Shown one piece after another: positions 36,600-45,223 of a DNA stretch of 64,000 bases; within the stretch, counting starts at the first letter, position 1, and each line of letters opens with the position of its first letter. The notes below the pieces were generated by a model that had not been told where the DNA came from, searched no databases, and saw nothing but the letters and a program-made list of their open reading frames with translations. Source of the stretch: Roseateles sp. DAIF2 (GTDB lineage Bacteria; Pseudomonadota; Gammaproteobacteria; Burkholderiales; Burkholderiaceae_C); the NCBI RefSeq assembly GCF_015624425.1, contig NZ_CP049919.1:2914001-2978000 (forward strand). Direction: 5' to 3'. The translations under genes were made by a program, and so were the position numbers.

Positions 36600-36662
36600 G
36601 CCGCCATGATAGGCAGCGCGCGGGCCGTGACTCGCCGTTTTCGGACCTACTCCTAGGGGCGC

Positions 36663-37019
36663 CTAGGGACGGTCTCCCAGCAATTTCAGGCCGACGATGC
36701 CGGCGAGGATCAGGCCGATGCAGGCGAGCCGGGCGGCGGTTGTGGGTTCCTTGAACCAGAGCATGCCCAGCAGGGCCGCACCGATGGCGCCGATGCCGGT
36801 CCAGACGGCGTAGGCGGTGCCCAGCGGCAGCTGGCGCATCGCCAGGCCCAGCAGCGCGAAGCTGGCCCAGGCGGCGGCCAGGCACAGGGTCGTGGCCGGC
36901 CAGACGGTGAAGCCCTTCGAGGCCTTCATCGCGACCGACCAGACGACCTCCAGCAGGCCGGCCACCAGCAGGGCGGACCAGGCGAAGGCGGGGCTGTTGA
37001 GCAGGGCGGAGGCATTCAT
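36663..37019 (-). CDS. small multidrug resistance exporter (SugE/Gdx-like)
   Basis: A 118-residue, four-helix SMR protein. The essential membrane Glu is in LLEVVWSVAMKAS, and GTAYAVWTGIGAIGAALLGM is the family signature in helix 3. The W/S/K pattern resembles SugE/Gdx guanidinium exporters more than EmrE. No guanidine riboswitch is visible because the gene starts only 7 bp after the response-regulator stop (37027), so it may be expressed with that two-component operon. ATG 37019 is used rather than an upstream start. Confidence 0.87.
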   Translation of the reverse strand: MNASALLNSPAFAWSALLVAGLLEVVWSVAMKASKGFTVWPATTLCLAAAWASFALLGLAMRQLPLGTAYAVWTGIGAIGAALLGMLWFKEPTTAARLACIGLILAGIVGLKLLGDRP

Positions 37020-37026
37020 CGGCGGC

Positions 37027-37782
37027 TCACATCGACTTGAAGAGATGGACATAGGCGCGACTGACCGGCAGCTCGCGCGCCAGACCCTTGAAGCGCACGA
37101 ACAGGCGGCTCGCGGCGTCGCGCCGGGTGCCGGCCAGATGGGCCATATTGACCAGGGTCGCGCGGTGGATCTGGCAGAACTGCTGCGGGTCGAGCTGGGG
37201 CAGCAGCTCGGCGATCGAGGTTCGGATCAGGTATTCGGCCGTGGCGGTCTGCACGACGGTGTACTTGTCGTCGGCATGGAAGAAGCGCACCTCGTCGACC
37301 TCCAGCTGGTGCGTCAGCTCGCCCTGGCTGGCGCGCAACCAGCGCAGGCGCGGCGCTGCAGGCACCGGCGGGGCCAGGCGGCGCAGGGCCTCGGCCAGCA
37401 GGGCGTCGGGCTCGGCCGGCGGCGCGGCCAGGGCCTGCTGCAGGCGCTGCACGGTGCGGGCCAGGCGCTCGGTCTTCAGCGGCTTGAGCAGATAGTCCAG
37501 CGCGGCCTGCTCGAAGGCCTGCAGCGCGTACTCGTCATAGGCGGTGACGAACACGACGCGGGTCGCGCCCTCGATGCCCTCGGCCACCTCCAGCCCGCTC
37601 AGGCCGGGCATCTGGATGTCCAGGAAGGCCAGCTCCGGCTCCAGCGCGGCGATGCGCTCGGCGGCCTCCAGGCCGTTGCGGGCCAGGTGCACGATCTCCA
37701 GCCCGGGCCACAGGGGCTGCAGCTGGCGGGCCAGGTACTCGGCCAGATGGAATTCGTCGTCGGCGATCAGGGCTCGGGTCAT
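37027..37782 (-). CDS. LytTR-family response regulator
   Basis: A 251-residue regulator. The receiver domain (1-120) has the acidic pocket Asp8-Asp9, phospho-acceptor Asp55 in FLDIQMPG and Lys in YLLKPLK. A LytTR DNA-binding domain follows (about 150-250, VRFFHADDKYTVVQT... FCQIHRATLVNMAHL). The start at 37782 overlaps the kinase stop by 4 bp. Regulators of this type control e.g. autolysis, motility or virulence; targets here are unknown, but direct repeats upstream of the kinase gene look like its own binding site. Confidence 0.93.
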   Translation of the reverse strand: MTRALIADDEFHLAEYLARQLQPLWPGLEIVHLARNGLEAAERIAALEPELAFLDIQMPGLSGLEVAEGIEGATRVVFVTAYDEYALQAFEQAALDYLLKPLKTERLARTVQRLQQALAAPPAEPDALLAEALRRLAPPVPAAPRLRWLRASQGELTHQLEVDEVRFFHADDKYTVVQTATAEYLIRTSIAELLPQLDPQQFCQIHRATLVNMAHLAGTRRDAASRLFVRFKGLARELPVSRAYVHLFKSM

Positions 37783-38900
37783 GGGGTCTCGTGGGCGGGC
37801 AGATGCAGTTCGGCGACGCAGCCGGCCGGGCCGGGGTGCAGGGTCAGATGGGCCTGGTCGCCGTAGCGGGCCTCCAGGCGTTCGCGGATGTTCTTCAGGG
37901 CCAGGCCCTGGCCGGGCCGGGCACGCCGGCGCGGGCCGGCGGCGGCGCTGCCCAGGCCATCGTCCTCGACGATCAGCAGCAATTGGTCCTGCTCCAACCG
38001 GGCCTCGATGCGCACCAGGCCGCCCTCGGGCTTGGCTTCCAGGCCATGGGTGATCGCGTTCTCGACCAGGGGCTGCAGCAAGAGCGGCGGCATGCTCAGC
38101 GCGCGTAGCGCGGCCGGTACCTCGATCCGGTAGCGCAGCCGCGCCTCGCCCATGCGCAGGCCCATCAGGGCCAGATAGCTCTCGGCCAGCGCCAGCTCCT
38201 GCTCTAGGCTGCTGAACTCGTTGCGCAGGCTGTCCAGGCTCAGGCGCAGATGGTCGGTGAATCGCTCCAGCATCAGCTTGGCCCGCTCCGGCGCGACGTC
38301 GATCAGGCTCTGCACCGCGGCCAGGCTGTTGAAGAGGAAATGCGGCTCGATCTGGGCCTGCAGGTGCAGGAGTCGCGCCTCGGTGGCCTGCAGCTGCAGG
38401 CGCTGGCGGCGCTCGGCCTGCCAGCTCATATAGCTGCCGAGCGCGGTGCAGCAGACCAGGATGAACAGGAACTGGCTGGCGGCGCGGCTGTTGTCGAAGG
38501 GCATGTGGATCTGCCACCGGGTGATCCAGGCCAGCAGTCCCCAGTAGGTCCAGGTGCCGCCCGTCACGCCGACGATGGGCATCGCGATGAAGAAACAGTT
38601 TGCAAGCCAGCCGCCACCGTTCAGGCGCCGCAGGCCGCGCTCGGGCAGCAGCAGCTCGCACAGGCGATAGCCGGCATGGATGAAGCCGGCGATGAAGAGG
38701 CCGGCTCCCAGGCTGGCCAGCACGCTGGCGCCGTTGATCTGCCGGTTGCCGAACAGATGGGCGAGCAACAGGAAGAAGCTCGGGATCATGAGCCCCAGGC
38801 CGGCGGTGATCAGCAGCCGGGCCCAGGCGGGCTCGGGGCGGCGCCTATGCAGCTTCCAGTAACGTTGCCAGGCCAGGCGCAGGGAATCATGTGCGTTCAT
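37779..38900 (-). CDS. LytS/YehU-type sensor histidine kinase
   Basis: A 373-residue membrane kinase. About four transmembrane helices lie in the first 160 residues, followed by a His_kinase domain with the acceptor histidine in QIEPHFLFNSLAAVQSL (His187) and an HATPase_c domain with VENAITHGLEAK and GLALKNIRERL. No separate periplasmic sensor is visible, so sensing is likely within the membrane. ATG 38900 is used because it begins the first helix region; the open frame continues upstream. It pairs with the adjacent LytTR regulator. Confidence 0.9.
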   Translation of the reverse strand: MNAHDSLRLAWQRYWKLHRRRPEPAWARLLITAGLGLMIPSFFLLLAHLFGNRQINGASVLASLGAGLFIAGFIHAGYRLCELLLPERGLRRLNGGGWLANCFFIAMPIVGVTGGTWTYWGLLAWITRWQIHMPFDNSRAASQFLFILVCCTALGSYMSWQAERRQRLQLQATEARLLHLQAQIEPHFLFNSLAAVQSLIDVAPERAKLMLERFTDHLRLSLDSLRNEFSSLEQELALAESYLALMGLRMGEARLRYRIEVPAALRALSMPPLLLQPLVENAITHGLEAKPEGGLVRIEARLEQDQLLLIVEDDGLGSAAAGPRRRARPGQGLALKNIRERLEARYGDQAHLTLHPGPAGCVAELHLPAHETP

Positions 38901-38952
38901 CGGGGTCAAGCCTAAGCGAGGCGCCGATTCTGCCGCCGCCGGCCTGCGACGC

Positions 38953-38982
38953 ATCGCCAACCGGGCCGACGAATGGCGAACC
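38953..38982. promoter_or_regulatory. direct repeat, candidate LytTR binding site
   Basis: Two copies of AT(C/G)GC(C/G)AACC at 38953-38962 and 38973-38982, spaced exactly 20 bp apart, about two helix turns. LytTR regulators bind pairs of short direct repeats on one DNA face at this spacing. It lies 53 bp upstream of the kinase gene start and could serve autoregulation. Confidence 0.4.
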
Positions 38983-39083
38983 CGCGCGCCGGGCGGCAGG
39001 GGCGTCATCGGCGATGCCTACAATCCGCCCGAAATTCGTTTGATTGATTCACGCATTACTCAAATCGCAGCAAAAGGGAATCC

Positions 39084-40475
39084 ATGCAAGTTCACGCCTC
39101 CATCTTCAAGGCCTATGACATCCGCGGCGTCGTCGGCCAGACCCTGGACGAGATCTTGGCCGAGCATCTCGGCCGCGCCTTCGGCACAGAGGCCAAGCTG
39201 GCCGGCGAGAAGGCCGTGGCGGTGGGCCGCGACGGGCGTCTGTCGGGCCCCGGCCTGGTGGCGGCCCTGGTGCGCGGCATCCAGTCGACGGGCCTGGACG
39301 TGGTGGACATCGGCGCGGTGACGACCCCGATGCTGTACTACGTGGCCGCGACGCGCGGCAAGCATGGCTGCAACTCCGGCATCCAGGTGACCGGCAGCCA
39401 CAATCCCAAGGACTACAACGGCTTCAAGATGGTGCTCAAGGGCGCCGCCGTCTACGGCGAGCAGATCCAGGGCCTGCGCCGCCGCATCGAGGCCGAGGAC
39501 TATGCGACCGGCCAGGGCCGTGTCGGATCGATGGACATCGTCGCCGAGTACACCCAGCGCATCGTCAAGGACTGCAAGCTGGCGCGCCCGCTGAAGATCG
39601 TCGTCGACTCCGGCAACGGCATCCCCGGCGCCTCCTCGCCGGCCATCCTGCGCGCGCTGGGCTGCGAGGTGATCGACATCTACTCCAAGGTCGACGGCGA
39701 CTTCCCGAACCACCATCCGGATCCCTCGCGCCCCGAGAACCTGGAAGACCTGAAGCGCATCGTGCATGCGACCGAGGCCGACCTGGGCCTGGCCTTCGAC
39801 GGCGACGGCGACCGCCTGGGCGTTGTCACCAAGGACGGCGAGATGATCATGCCGGACCGCCAGATCATGCTGTTCGCGGCCGACATCCTGTCGCGCCAGC
39901 CCGGCGCCGAGATCATCTTCGACGTCAAGTGCACGCAGCGCCTGGCGCCCTGGATCCGCGAGCATGGCGGCAAGCCGCTGATGTGGATGACCGGCCATTC
40001 GTTGGCCAAGGCCAAGCTGAAGGAGACCGGCGCGCCGCTGGCCGGCGAGCTGTCGGGCCATATCTTCTTCGCCGAGCGCTGGTACGGCTTCGACGACGCG
40101 ATGTACACCGCGGCTCGCCTGCTGGAGATCCTGTCGCGCGCGGCCGATCCCAGCGCCGTGCTGCAGGCCCTGCCGACCAGCTTCAACACGCCCGAGATCA
40201 ACGTGCCCTGCGCCGAGGGCGAGCACCATGAGGTGGTGAGGAAGCTCAAGGAGGTGGCCGAGTTCCCGGGCGCCGCCGAGATCGTCACGATCGACGGCCT
40301 GCGCGTCGAGTACGCGGACGGCTTCGGCCTGGTGCGCCCCTCCAACACCACGCCGGTGCTGGTGCTGCGCTTCGAGGGCCAGACCCAGGCCGCGCTGGAG
40401 CGCATCCAGCACGATGTGCTGGCGCAGCTCAAGCGCGTCAAGCCCGACGCCACCTTCGCCGCTTCTGCACATTGA
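39084..40475 (+). CDS. algC: phosphomannomutase/phosphoglucomutase
   Basis: Interconverts hexose 6- and 1-phosphates for LPS core, exopolysaccharide and nucleotide-sugar synthesis. The 463-residue length and order fit the alpha-D-phosphohexomutase family: phosphoserine Ser105 in VTGSHNPKDYNG, metal loop DGDGDR (239-244) and sugar-binding GELSGHIFF. The N-terminal SIFKAYDIRG matches AlgC. It overlaps the waaA TTG start, so both are in one envelope-sugar operon. Confidence 0.95.
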   Translation: MQVHASIFKAYDIRGVVGQTLDEILAEHLGRAFGTEAKLAGEKAVAVGRDGRLSGPGLVAALVRGIQSTGLDVVDIGAVTTPMLYYVAATRGKHGCNSGIQVTGSHNPKDYNGFKMVLKGAAVYGEQIQGLRRRIEAEDYATGQGRVGSMDIVAEYTQRIVKDCKLARPLKIVVDSGNGIPGASSPAILRALGCEVIDIYSKVDGDFPNHHPDPSRPENLEDLKRIVHATEADLGLAFDGDGDRLGVVTKDGEMIMPDRQIMLFAADILSRQPGAEIIFDVKCTQRLAPWIREHGGKPLMWMTGHSLAKAKLKETGAPLAGELSGHIFFAERWYGFDDAMYTAARLLEILSRAADPSAVLQALPTSFNTPEINVPCAEGEHHEVVRKLKEVAEFPGAAEIVTIDGLRVEYADGFGLVRPSNTTPVLVLRFEGQTQAALERIQHDVLAQLKRVKPDATFAASAH

Positions 40476-41779
40476 AGCAAACCCTGGCCCGCTGGCTGTA
40501 CGCGGCGCTGCTGCGTCTGGCCACGCCGCTGTACCTGCTGAAGCTGTGGCGGCGCGGCGCGGCCGAGCCGCTGTACCGGGCCCATTGGGGCGAGCGGCTG
40601 GGCCTGTACCGCGGGCCTGCTGCGGAGCCGGGCCGGCTCTGGCTGCATGCGGTGTCGCTGGGCGAGACGCGCGCCGCGGCGCCGCTGATCGCGGCGCTGC
40701 GCACGCAGCGGCCGGGCCTGAAACTACTGCTGACCCATGGCACGGCCACCGGCCGCGAGGCCGGCCAGGCCCTGCTGCAGGCCAGCGATGTCCAGGCCTG
40801 GCTGCCCTATGACACGCCCGGCGCGGTGCGGCGCTTCCTGCGCCATTGGCGGCCCGCCGCCGGCGTACTGATGGAAACCGAGATCTGGCCGGCGCTGCAG
40901 CACGCGGCCCGCAAGCAAGACCTGCCCCTGGTGCTGGCGAACGCGCGGCTGTCGGAGAAGAGCCTGCGCCAGGGCCGGCGCCTGGCCGCGCTGATGCGGC
41001 CGGCGGCCGAGGCCCTGAGCCTGGCCCTGGCCCAGACCGAGGACGATGCGCGGCGCCTGCGCGAGGCCGGCGTGGCCCGCGCCGAGGTGGCCGGCAACCT
41101 GAAATACGACCTGCGGCCCGACGCGGCCCTGCTGGCGCGCGGCCGGGCCTGGCGCGCGCGGCTTGGCCGGCCGGTGCTGCTGGGCGCGGTGACGCGCGAG
41201 GGCGAGGAGGCGCTGCTGCTGCAGGCCTTCAAGGCCGAATACCGCGAGCTGCCGCCGGCCGCGCGGCCGCTGCTGCTGATCGTGCCGCGCCATCCGCAGC
41301 GCTTCGACGAGGTCGCGGCCCTGGTCGCGGGGCAAGGCCTGACCCTGGCGCGGCGCAGTGCCTGGGCCGCTGCGGACAAACCACCCGACGCGGCCCTGCT
41401 GGCCGAGGTCTGGCTGGGCGACAGCCTGCGCGAGATGCCGCTCTACTACGGCCTGGCGGACCTGGCCCTCTTGGGCGGCAGCTTCGCGCCGCTGGGCGGG
41501 CAGAACCTGATCGAATCCGCGGCCTGCGGCTGCCCGCTGCTGCTGGGGCCGCATACCTTCAACTTCGCCGAGGCGGCCGAGCTGGCGCTGGCGGCCGGCG
41601 CGGCGCGGCGCGTGGCCGACCTGCCGGCCGCGCTGGCGGCGGCACGCGCGCTGCTCGGCGAGGCCGGTGCCGAGCGCGGCGCGATGGCGCAGGCGGCGAC
41701 CGCCTTCGCGGCCCAGCACCGCGGCGCGGCCGAACGCATGGCGGCGCGCATCCTGCAACTGCTGCAACCCGTTGCATGA
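40472..41779 (+). CDS. waaA: 3-deoxy-D-manno-octulosonic acid (Kdo) transferase
   Basis: Membrane-associated glycosyltransferase that adds Kdo to lipid A precursor in LPS synthesis. The 435-residue protein has an N-terminal hydrophobic segment and GT30 domain with HAVSLGETRAAAPLI, LLTHGTATGREAG and GVLMETEIWP, and a C-terminal half with GGSFAPLGGQNLIESAACG. TTG is used as start, sharing TTGA with the algC stop. The ATGA overlap with the following kinase gene shows coupling. Confidence 0.95.
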   Translation: MKQTLARWLYAALLRLATPLYLLKLWRRGAAEPLYRAHWGERLGLYRGPAAEPGRLWLHAVSLGETRAAAPLIAALRTQRPGLKLLLTHGTATGREAGQALLQASDVQAWLPYDTPGAVRRFLRHWRPAAGVLMETEIWPALQHAARKQDLPLVLANARLSEKSLRQGRRLAALMRPAAEALSLALAQTEDDARRLREAGVARAEVAGNLKYDLRPDAALLARGRAWRARLGRPVLLGAVTREGEEALLLQAFKAEYRELPPAARPLLLIVPRHPQRFDEVAALVAGQGLTLARRSAWAAADKPPDAALLAEVWLGDSLREMPLYYGLADLALLGGSFAPLGGQNLIESAACGCPLLLGPHTFNFAEAAELALAAGAARRVADLPAALAAARALLGEAGAERGAMAQAATAFAAQHRGAAERMAARILQLLQPVA

Positions 41780-42603
41780 GCATGACCTTGTTCGAGCCCT
41801 ATCTGCGGCGCTGGAACCTCCAGCCCGACGGCACAGTGCTCGTCACCCCGGCCAGCCATCTGCTGCCGGTGCGCACCGCCGAGGGCGAAGCCGGGATGCT
41901 GAAGCTGGCCGACAACGAGGAGGAGCGCTACGGCGGCCTGGTGATGAGCTGGTGGGGCGGCGAGGGCGCGGCGCGCGTGCTGGCCCATGAGCCGGGCGTG
42001 GTGCTGATGGAGCGGGCGCTGAGCGGCGCGACCCTGCGCCCGCTGGCGCTGGACGGCCGCGACGACGAGGCCAGCCGCATCGCCTGCGCGGTCGCGGCGC
42101 GGCTGCATGCGCCGCGCGCGGCGCCGCGGCCGGCGGGCATGTTGGACCTGGGCGACTGGTTCCGCGCCTCGCTGGCGCCGGCCGCGGCCCGCGAGGGCGG
42201 CCTGCTGGCCGAGGGCTGGGCCCTGGTGCAGCGCCTGCTGGCCGAACCGCAGGGCGAGCCGGTGCTGCTGCATGGCGACCTGCATCACGACAATGTGCTG
42301 GACTTCGGCCCCGGGCGCGGCTGGCTGGCGATCGACCCGAAGCGGGTGATCGGCGAGCGGAGCTACGATTTCGCCAACCTGCTGTGCAACCCGGAGCTGC
42401 CGACCAGCAGCGATCCGGCGCGCTTCCAGCGTCAGAGCGCCGTGATCGCGCAGGCCGCCGGGCTGGAACCGGCGCGCCTGCTGCAATGGACCTGCGCCCA
42501 TGCCTGCCTGTCGGCCGCCTGGTTCCTGGAGGATGAGGAGCGCGACGAGGCCGAGGGCGAGCTCGCGGTGGCCGCACTGGCCCGGCAGGCCCTCGGCGCT
42601 TGA
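41776..42603 (+). CDS. aminoglycoside-phosphotransferase-fold kinase (StrB-like)
   Basis: A 275-residue APH-fold kinase. The catalytic loop HGDLHHDN (166-173, Asp168) and metal motif AIDPKRVIGERSYDFANLL (from residue 185) match the APH(6)/StrB 'streptomycin/hydroxyurea kinase' group. Its start overlaps the waaA stop as ATGA, so it is translated with the LPS genes. Whether it confers resistance or phosphorylates a cell metabolite is undecided; the chromosomal housekeeping context argues for the latter. Confidence 0.85.
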   Translation: MSMTLFEPYLRRWNLQPDGTVLVTPASHLLPVRTAEGEAGMLKLADNEEERYGGLVMSWWGGEGAARVLAHEPGVVLMERALSGATLRPLALDGRDDEASRIACAVAARLHAPRAAPRPAGMLDLGDWFRASLAPAAAREGGLLAEGWALVQRLLAEPQGEPVLLHGDLHHDNVLDFGPGRGWLAIDPKRVIGERSYDFANLLCNPELPTSSDPARFQRQSAVIAQAAGLEPARLLQWTCAHACLSAAWFLEDEERDEAEGELAVAALARQALGA

Positions 42604-42614
42604 CTGGCGGCTGA

Positions 42615-42827
42615 CTAGCGCTGGCCGGCCTTGCCGCGGTCGGTCTCGCTCGGCGGCGGTGTGGCCTCGCCGCCGCCCCATTCGGGATGGCTGCGGTTCA
42701 CATCGCCCGGCGCTTCCGGGCCGGTCTGGCCGGTCTCGCCGATCCGGTGGTCCTCGGCATCATGTTCGAGCCCGCCCTGGAGCCCGGGAGGGAAGTCCTG
42801 CGACCTGCTGCTGCGTCCGTTCGTCAT
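42615..42827 (-). CDS. small acidic protein, unknown
   Basis: A 70-residue hydrophilic protein rich in Gly, Glu, Pro and Asp, without membrane segments or cysteines. ATG 42827 is supported by a GGGAGAT ribosome site 5 bp upstream. I do not recognise a family; it could be a stress-type disordered protein. Coding status is moderately supported only by start signal and composition. It converges with the kinase gene. Confidence 0.45.
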   Translation of the reverse strand: MTNGRSSRSQDFPPGLQGGLEHDAEDHRIGETGQTGPEAPGDVNRSHPEWGGGEATPPPSETDRGKAGQR

Positions 42828-42917
42828 GGGGTATCTCCCTGGAAAAACCGTCCGACAAGAAAGACCTGAACAGTATGGCGCCGGCGCAGAGTCCGGCATC
42901 GCGTCGCGGGTTTGCGA

Positions 42918-44006
42918 TCAGGTAATGATCTGTAGCCGCGCGCCGCCGGCCGAGGCCGGCAGCACCTCGCCGATCTCGGCCGCGGCCTCGAAGCCCTCGC
43001 GGTGGAACAGGGCCAGCACCGCATCGACCGCCTCCGGCGCGCAGGACACCAGCAGGCCGCCGCTGGTCTGCGGGTCGCTCAGCAGCGCGCGGTCCTCGGG
43101 CGCGAAGCCCTCCGGCAGTGCGATCTGCTCGCCATAGGAGGCCCAGTTTCGGCCCGAGGCGCCGGTGACAAAGCCCTGCGCCGCCAGCTCGCGCACGCCG
43201 GCCAGCAGGGGCACGGACGCCCAGTCGATGCGCACCGGCAGGCCGGCGCCGCGCGCCAGCTCCAGGCCATGGCCGGCCAGGCCGAAACCGGTGACATCGG
43301 TCAGCGCATGCACGCCGGCCAGCTCGGCCAGCGCCGGCCCCGGCGTGTTGAGCCGGGTGGTGCTGGCGATCATCTGCGCATAGCCCTCGGCGCCGAGTTG
43401 TTCCTTCTTCAGCGCAGCCGACAGCACGCCCACGCCCAGCGGCTTGCCCAGCACCAGGCGGTCGCCGGCGCGCGCATCGGCATTGCGCTTGATCTGGTCC
43501 GGATGCACCAGGCCCAGCACGACCAGGCCGTAGATCGGCTCGACCGAGTCGATCGTGTGGCCGCCGGCGATCGGGATGCCCGCGGCCGCGCAGACCGCCT
43601 GGCCGCCGGCCAGGATGCGGCCGATGGTCTCGGGCGGCAGCACATGGATCGGCATGCCGACCAGGGCCAGCGCGAAGATCGGCCGGCCGCCCATCGCGTA
43701 GACATCGCTGATCGCATTGGTCGCGGCGATGCGGCCGAAGTCGAAGGGGTCATCGACGATGGGCATGAAGAAATCGGTCGTCGCGACCAGGGCCTGCTGA
43801 TCGTTCAGCTTGTAGACCGCGGCATCGTCGGCGGTCTCGATGCCGACCAGCAGCTCGGGCGGCAGCAGGCCGCCGGCGCCGCTGTTCTTTAGGATCTCGG
43901 ACAGCAGGCCCGGCGCGATCTTGCAGCCGCAGCCGCCGCCATGTGAGAGGCTGCTCAGGCGGGGGACCGGGGTGATGGTGGGGGTAGGGGTGATCGGGGC
44001 GCTCAT
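42918..44006 (-). CDS. selD: selenide, water dikinase (selenophosphate synthetase)
   Basis: Makes selenophosphate from selenide and ATP, the selenium donor for selenocysteine and seleno-tRNA. The 362-residue protein has the N-terminal loop GGGCGCKI with the catalytic Cys26 (a plain Cys, not Sec) and Lys29, plus the AIRS-type core. No selA, selB or ybbB neighbour is visible. ATG 44006 is used; the open frame upstream belongs to the overlapping regulator gene, whose stop overlaps it by 4 bp. Confidence 0.95.
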   Translation of the reverse strand: MSAPITPTPTITPVPRLSSLSHGGGCGCKIAPGLLSEILKNSGAGGLLPPELLVGIETADDAAVYKLNDQQALVATTDFFMPIVDDPFDFGRIAATNAISDVYAMGGRPIFALALVGMPIHVLPPETIGRILAGGQAVCAAAGIPIAGGHTIDSVEPIYGLVVLGLVHPDQIKRNADARAGDRLVLGKPLGVGVLSAALKKEQLGAEGYAQMIASTTRLNTPGPALAELAGVHALTDVTGFGLAGHGLELARGAGLPVRIDWASVPLLAGVRELAAQGFVTGASGRNWASYGEQIALPEGFAPEDRALLSDPQTSGGLLVSCAPEAVDAVLALFHREGFEAAAEIGEVLPASAGGARLQIIT

Positions 44007-45118
44007 GGCGCCGGATGATAAGTCTTGAGCTTGCGGTACAGGGTGCTGCGGCCGATGCCCAGCTGGCGCGCCGCCTCCGACAGATTGCCGGCGGCGGCCT
44101 GCACCGCGCTGGCGATCGCCTGGCGCTCGGTCTGGCGCAGGCTGACGCGGCCGGGCGGCGGGGGCGTTTCGGGCAGCTCGGGCTCGGCCGCCCAGGCCTC
44201 GCGCGCCTGCTGGCGCTGCAGGCCCAGATCGGCCTGGGCCAGGCTCAGCTTGGCGCACAGCGGCGCGCCGTCCCGTGCCCAGGCCAGGCGCAGCTCGCCC
44301 CGGTGGCGCTGGACCAGGGCCAGCTCGCCCAGGCCCTGACCGAACAGGCCGGTCAGGCTCTCGCGGCGCAGCGCCATCGGCGCCAGGCCCAGCAGCTCCA
44401 GCGCGCGGCGGTTCGCGCCCAGCACGCGGCCGTCCTCGTCCAGCGCCAGCAGGCCCTCGTGCAGGGTGCCCAGCGCGGCGGCGCTGGGATGGAAATGCAG
44501 GCGGCTGCTGTGGCGGAAGCGGTCGGCGAACCATTGCGCCTCGATCAGGCGTGCCGACATGCCGGCCAGCGCCAGGGTATGCGGGTGGTAGGAGCGGCGC
44601 TCGCCGGAGACGTCGAGCACGCCCAGCAGCGCGCCCTTGTGGTCGAAGATCGGCGCGGCCGAGCAGGTCAGGAACTGCAGGCCGCGCAGGTAATGCTCCT
44701 GGCCATGGACCAGGGTCGGCGCCTCGGTCATCAGCGTGGTGCCGACCGCGTTGCTGCCCTTGTCGGCCTCGGCCCAGAGCGCGCCGGGCGACAGCGCGAC
44801 CTGGTCGGCGCGCTGCAGGAAGCCCGGGTCGCCCAGGGCATGCAGGATGCAGCCGCTGGCATCGGTCAGCAGCACCATGCTCTGCGCATGCATCAGCTGC
44901 TCGTAGAGCATCTCCATCACCGGCAGGGCCTGGGCATACAGGCGCGCATTGCGCTGCTGCAGCTCGGCCAGCGCGGACGGCGCCAGGCGGTGCAGGTCCG
45001 GCCGGCCCTCGCTGGCCAGGCCGAAGGCGCGGCAGCGCTCGTGCGAGGCGGCGATCTGCTGCGCATGGCCGGTGGCACCGGCGATCGGGGCGGGAAGGGC
45101 GCTGGAGGGTTGGACCAC
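44003..45118 (-). CDS. AcoR-like regulator without AAA+ domain
   Basis: A 371-residue protein with the parts of an AcoR-type activator except the sigma-54 motor. A GAF domain (about 55-210, with MLLTDASGCILHALGD then KGSNAVGTTLMTEAP) is followed by a PAS-like segment (about 215-285) and a Fis-type helix-turn-helix at the end (SEAARQLGIGRSTLYRKLK). There is no Walker A or GAFTGA motif. GTG 45118 is favoured by a GGAG site 6 bp upstream; an earlier TTG (45178) is possible. It overlaps selD by 4 bp and may regulate it, perhaps a selenium-dependent dehydrogenase system (inference). Confidence 0.82.
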   Translation of the reverse strand: MVQPSSALPAPIAGATGHAQQIAASHERCRAFGLASEGRPDLHRLAPSALAELQQRNARLYAQALPVMEMLYEQLMHAQSMVLLTDASGCILHALGDPGFLQRADQVALSPGALWAEADKGSNAVGTTLMTEAPTLVHGQEHYLRGLQFLTCSAAPIFDHKGALLGVLDVSGERRSYHPHTLALAGMSARLIEAQWFADRFRHSSRLHFHPSAAALGTLHEGLLALDEDGRVLGANRRALELLGLAPMALRRESLTGLFGQGLGELALVQRHRGELRLAWARDGAPLCAKLSLAQADLGLQRQQAREAWAAEPELPETPPPPGRVSLRQTERQAIASAVQAAAGNLSEAARQLGIGRSTLYRKLKTYHPAP

Positions 45119-45223
45119 GGCGGGCTCCGGGCTCGGCTCTGGTGGCCCGAATATGGACCAGCGAGCCGGGCCCGACAAGCGGGCAATTGGGGAGCCGCTA
45201 GCCCCTATGAGCGCGCCGCGGGG

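Noticed and set aside
37020..37026. Guanidine riboswitch before the SMR gene
   Set aside because: The SMR gene starts 7 bp after the response-regulator stop, so there is no leader RNA.
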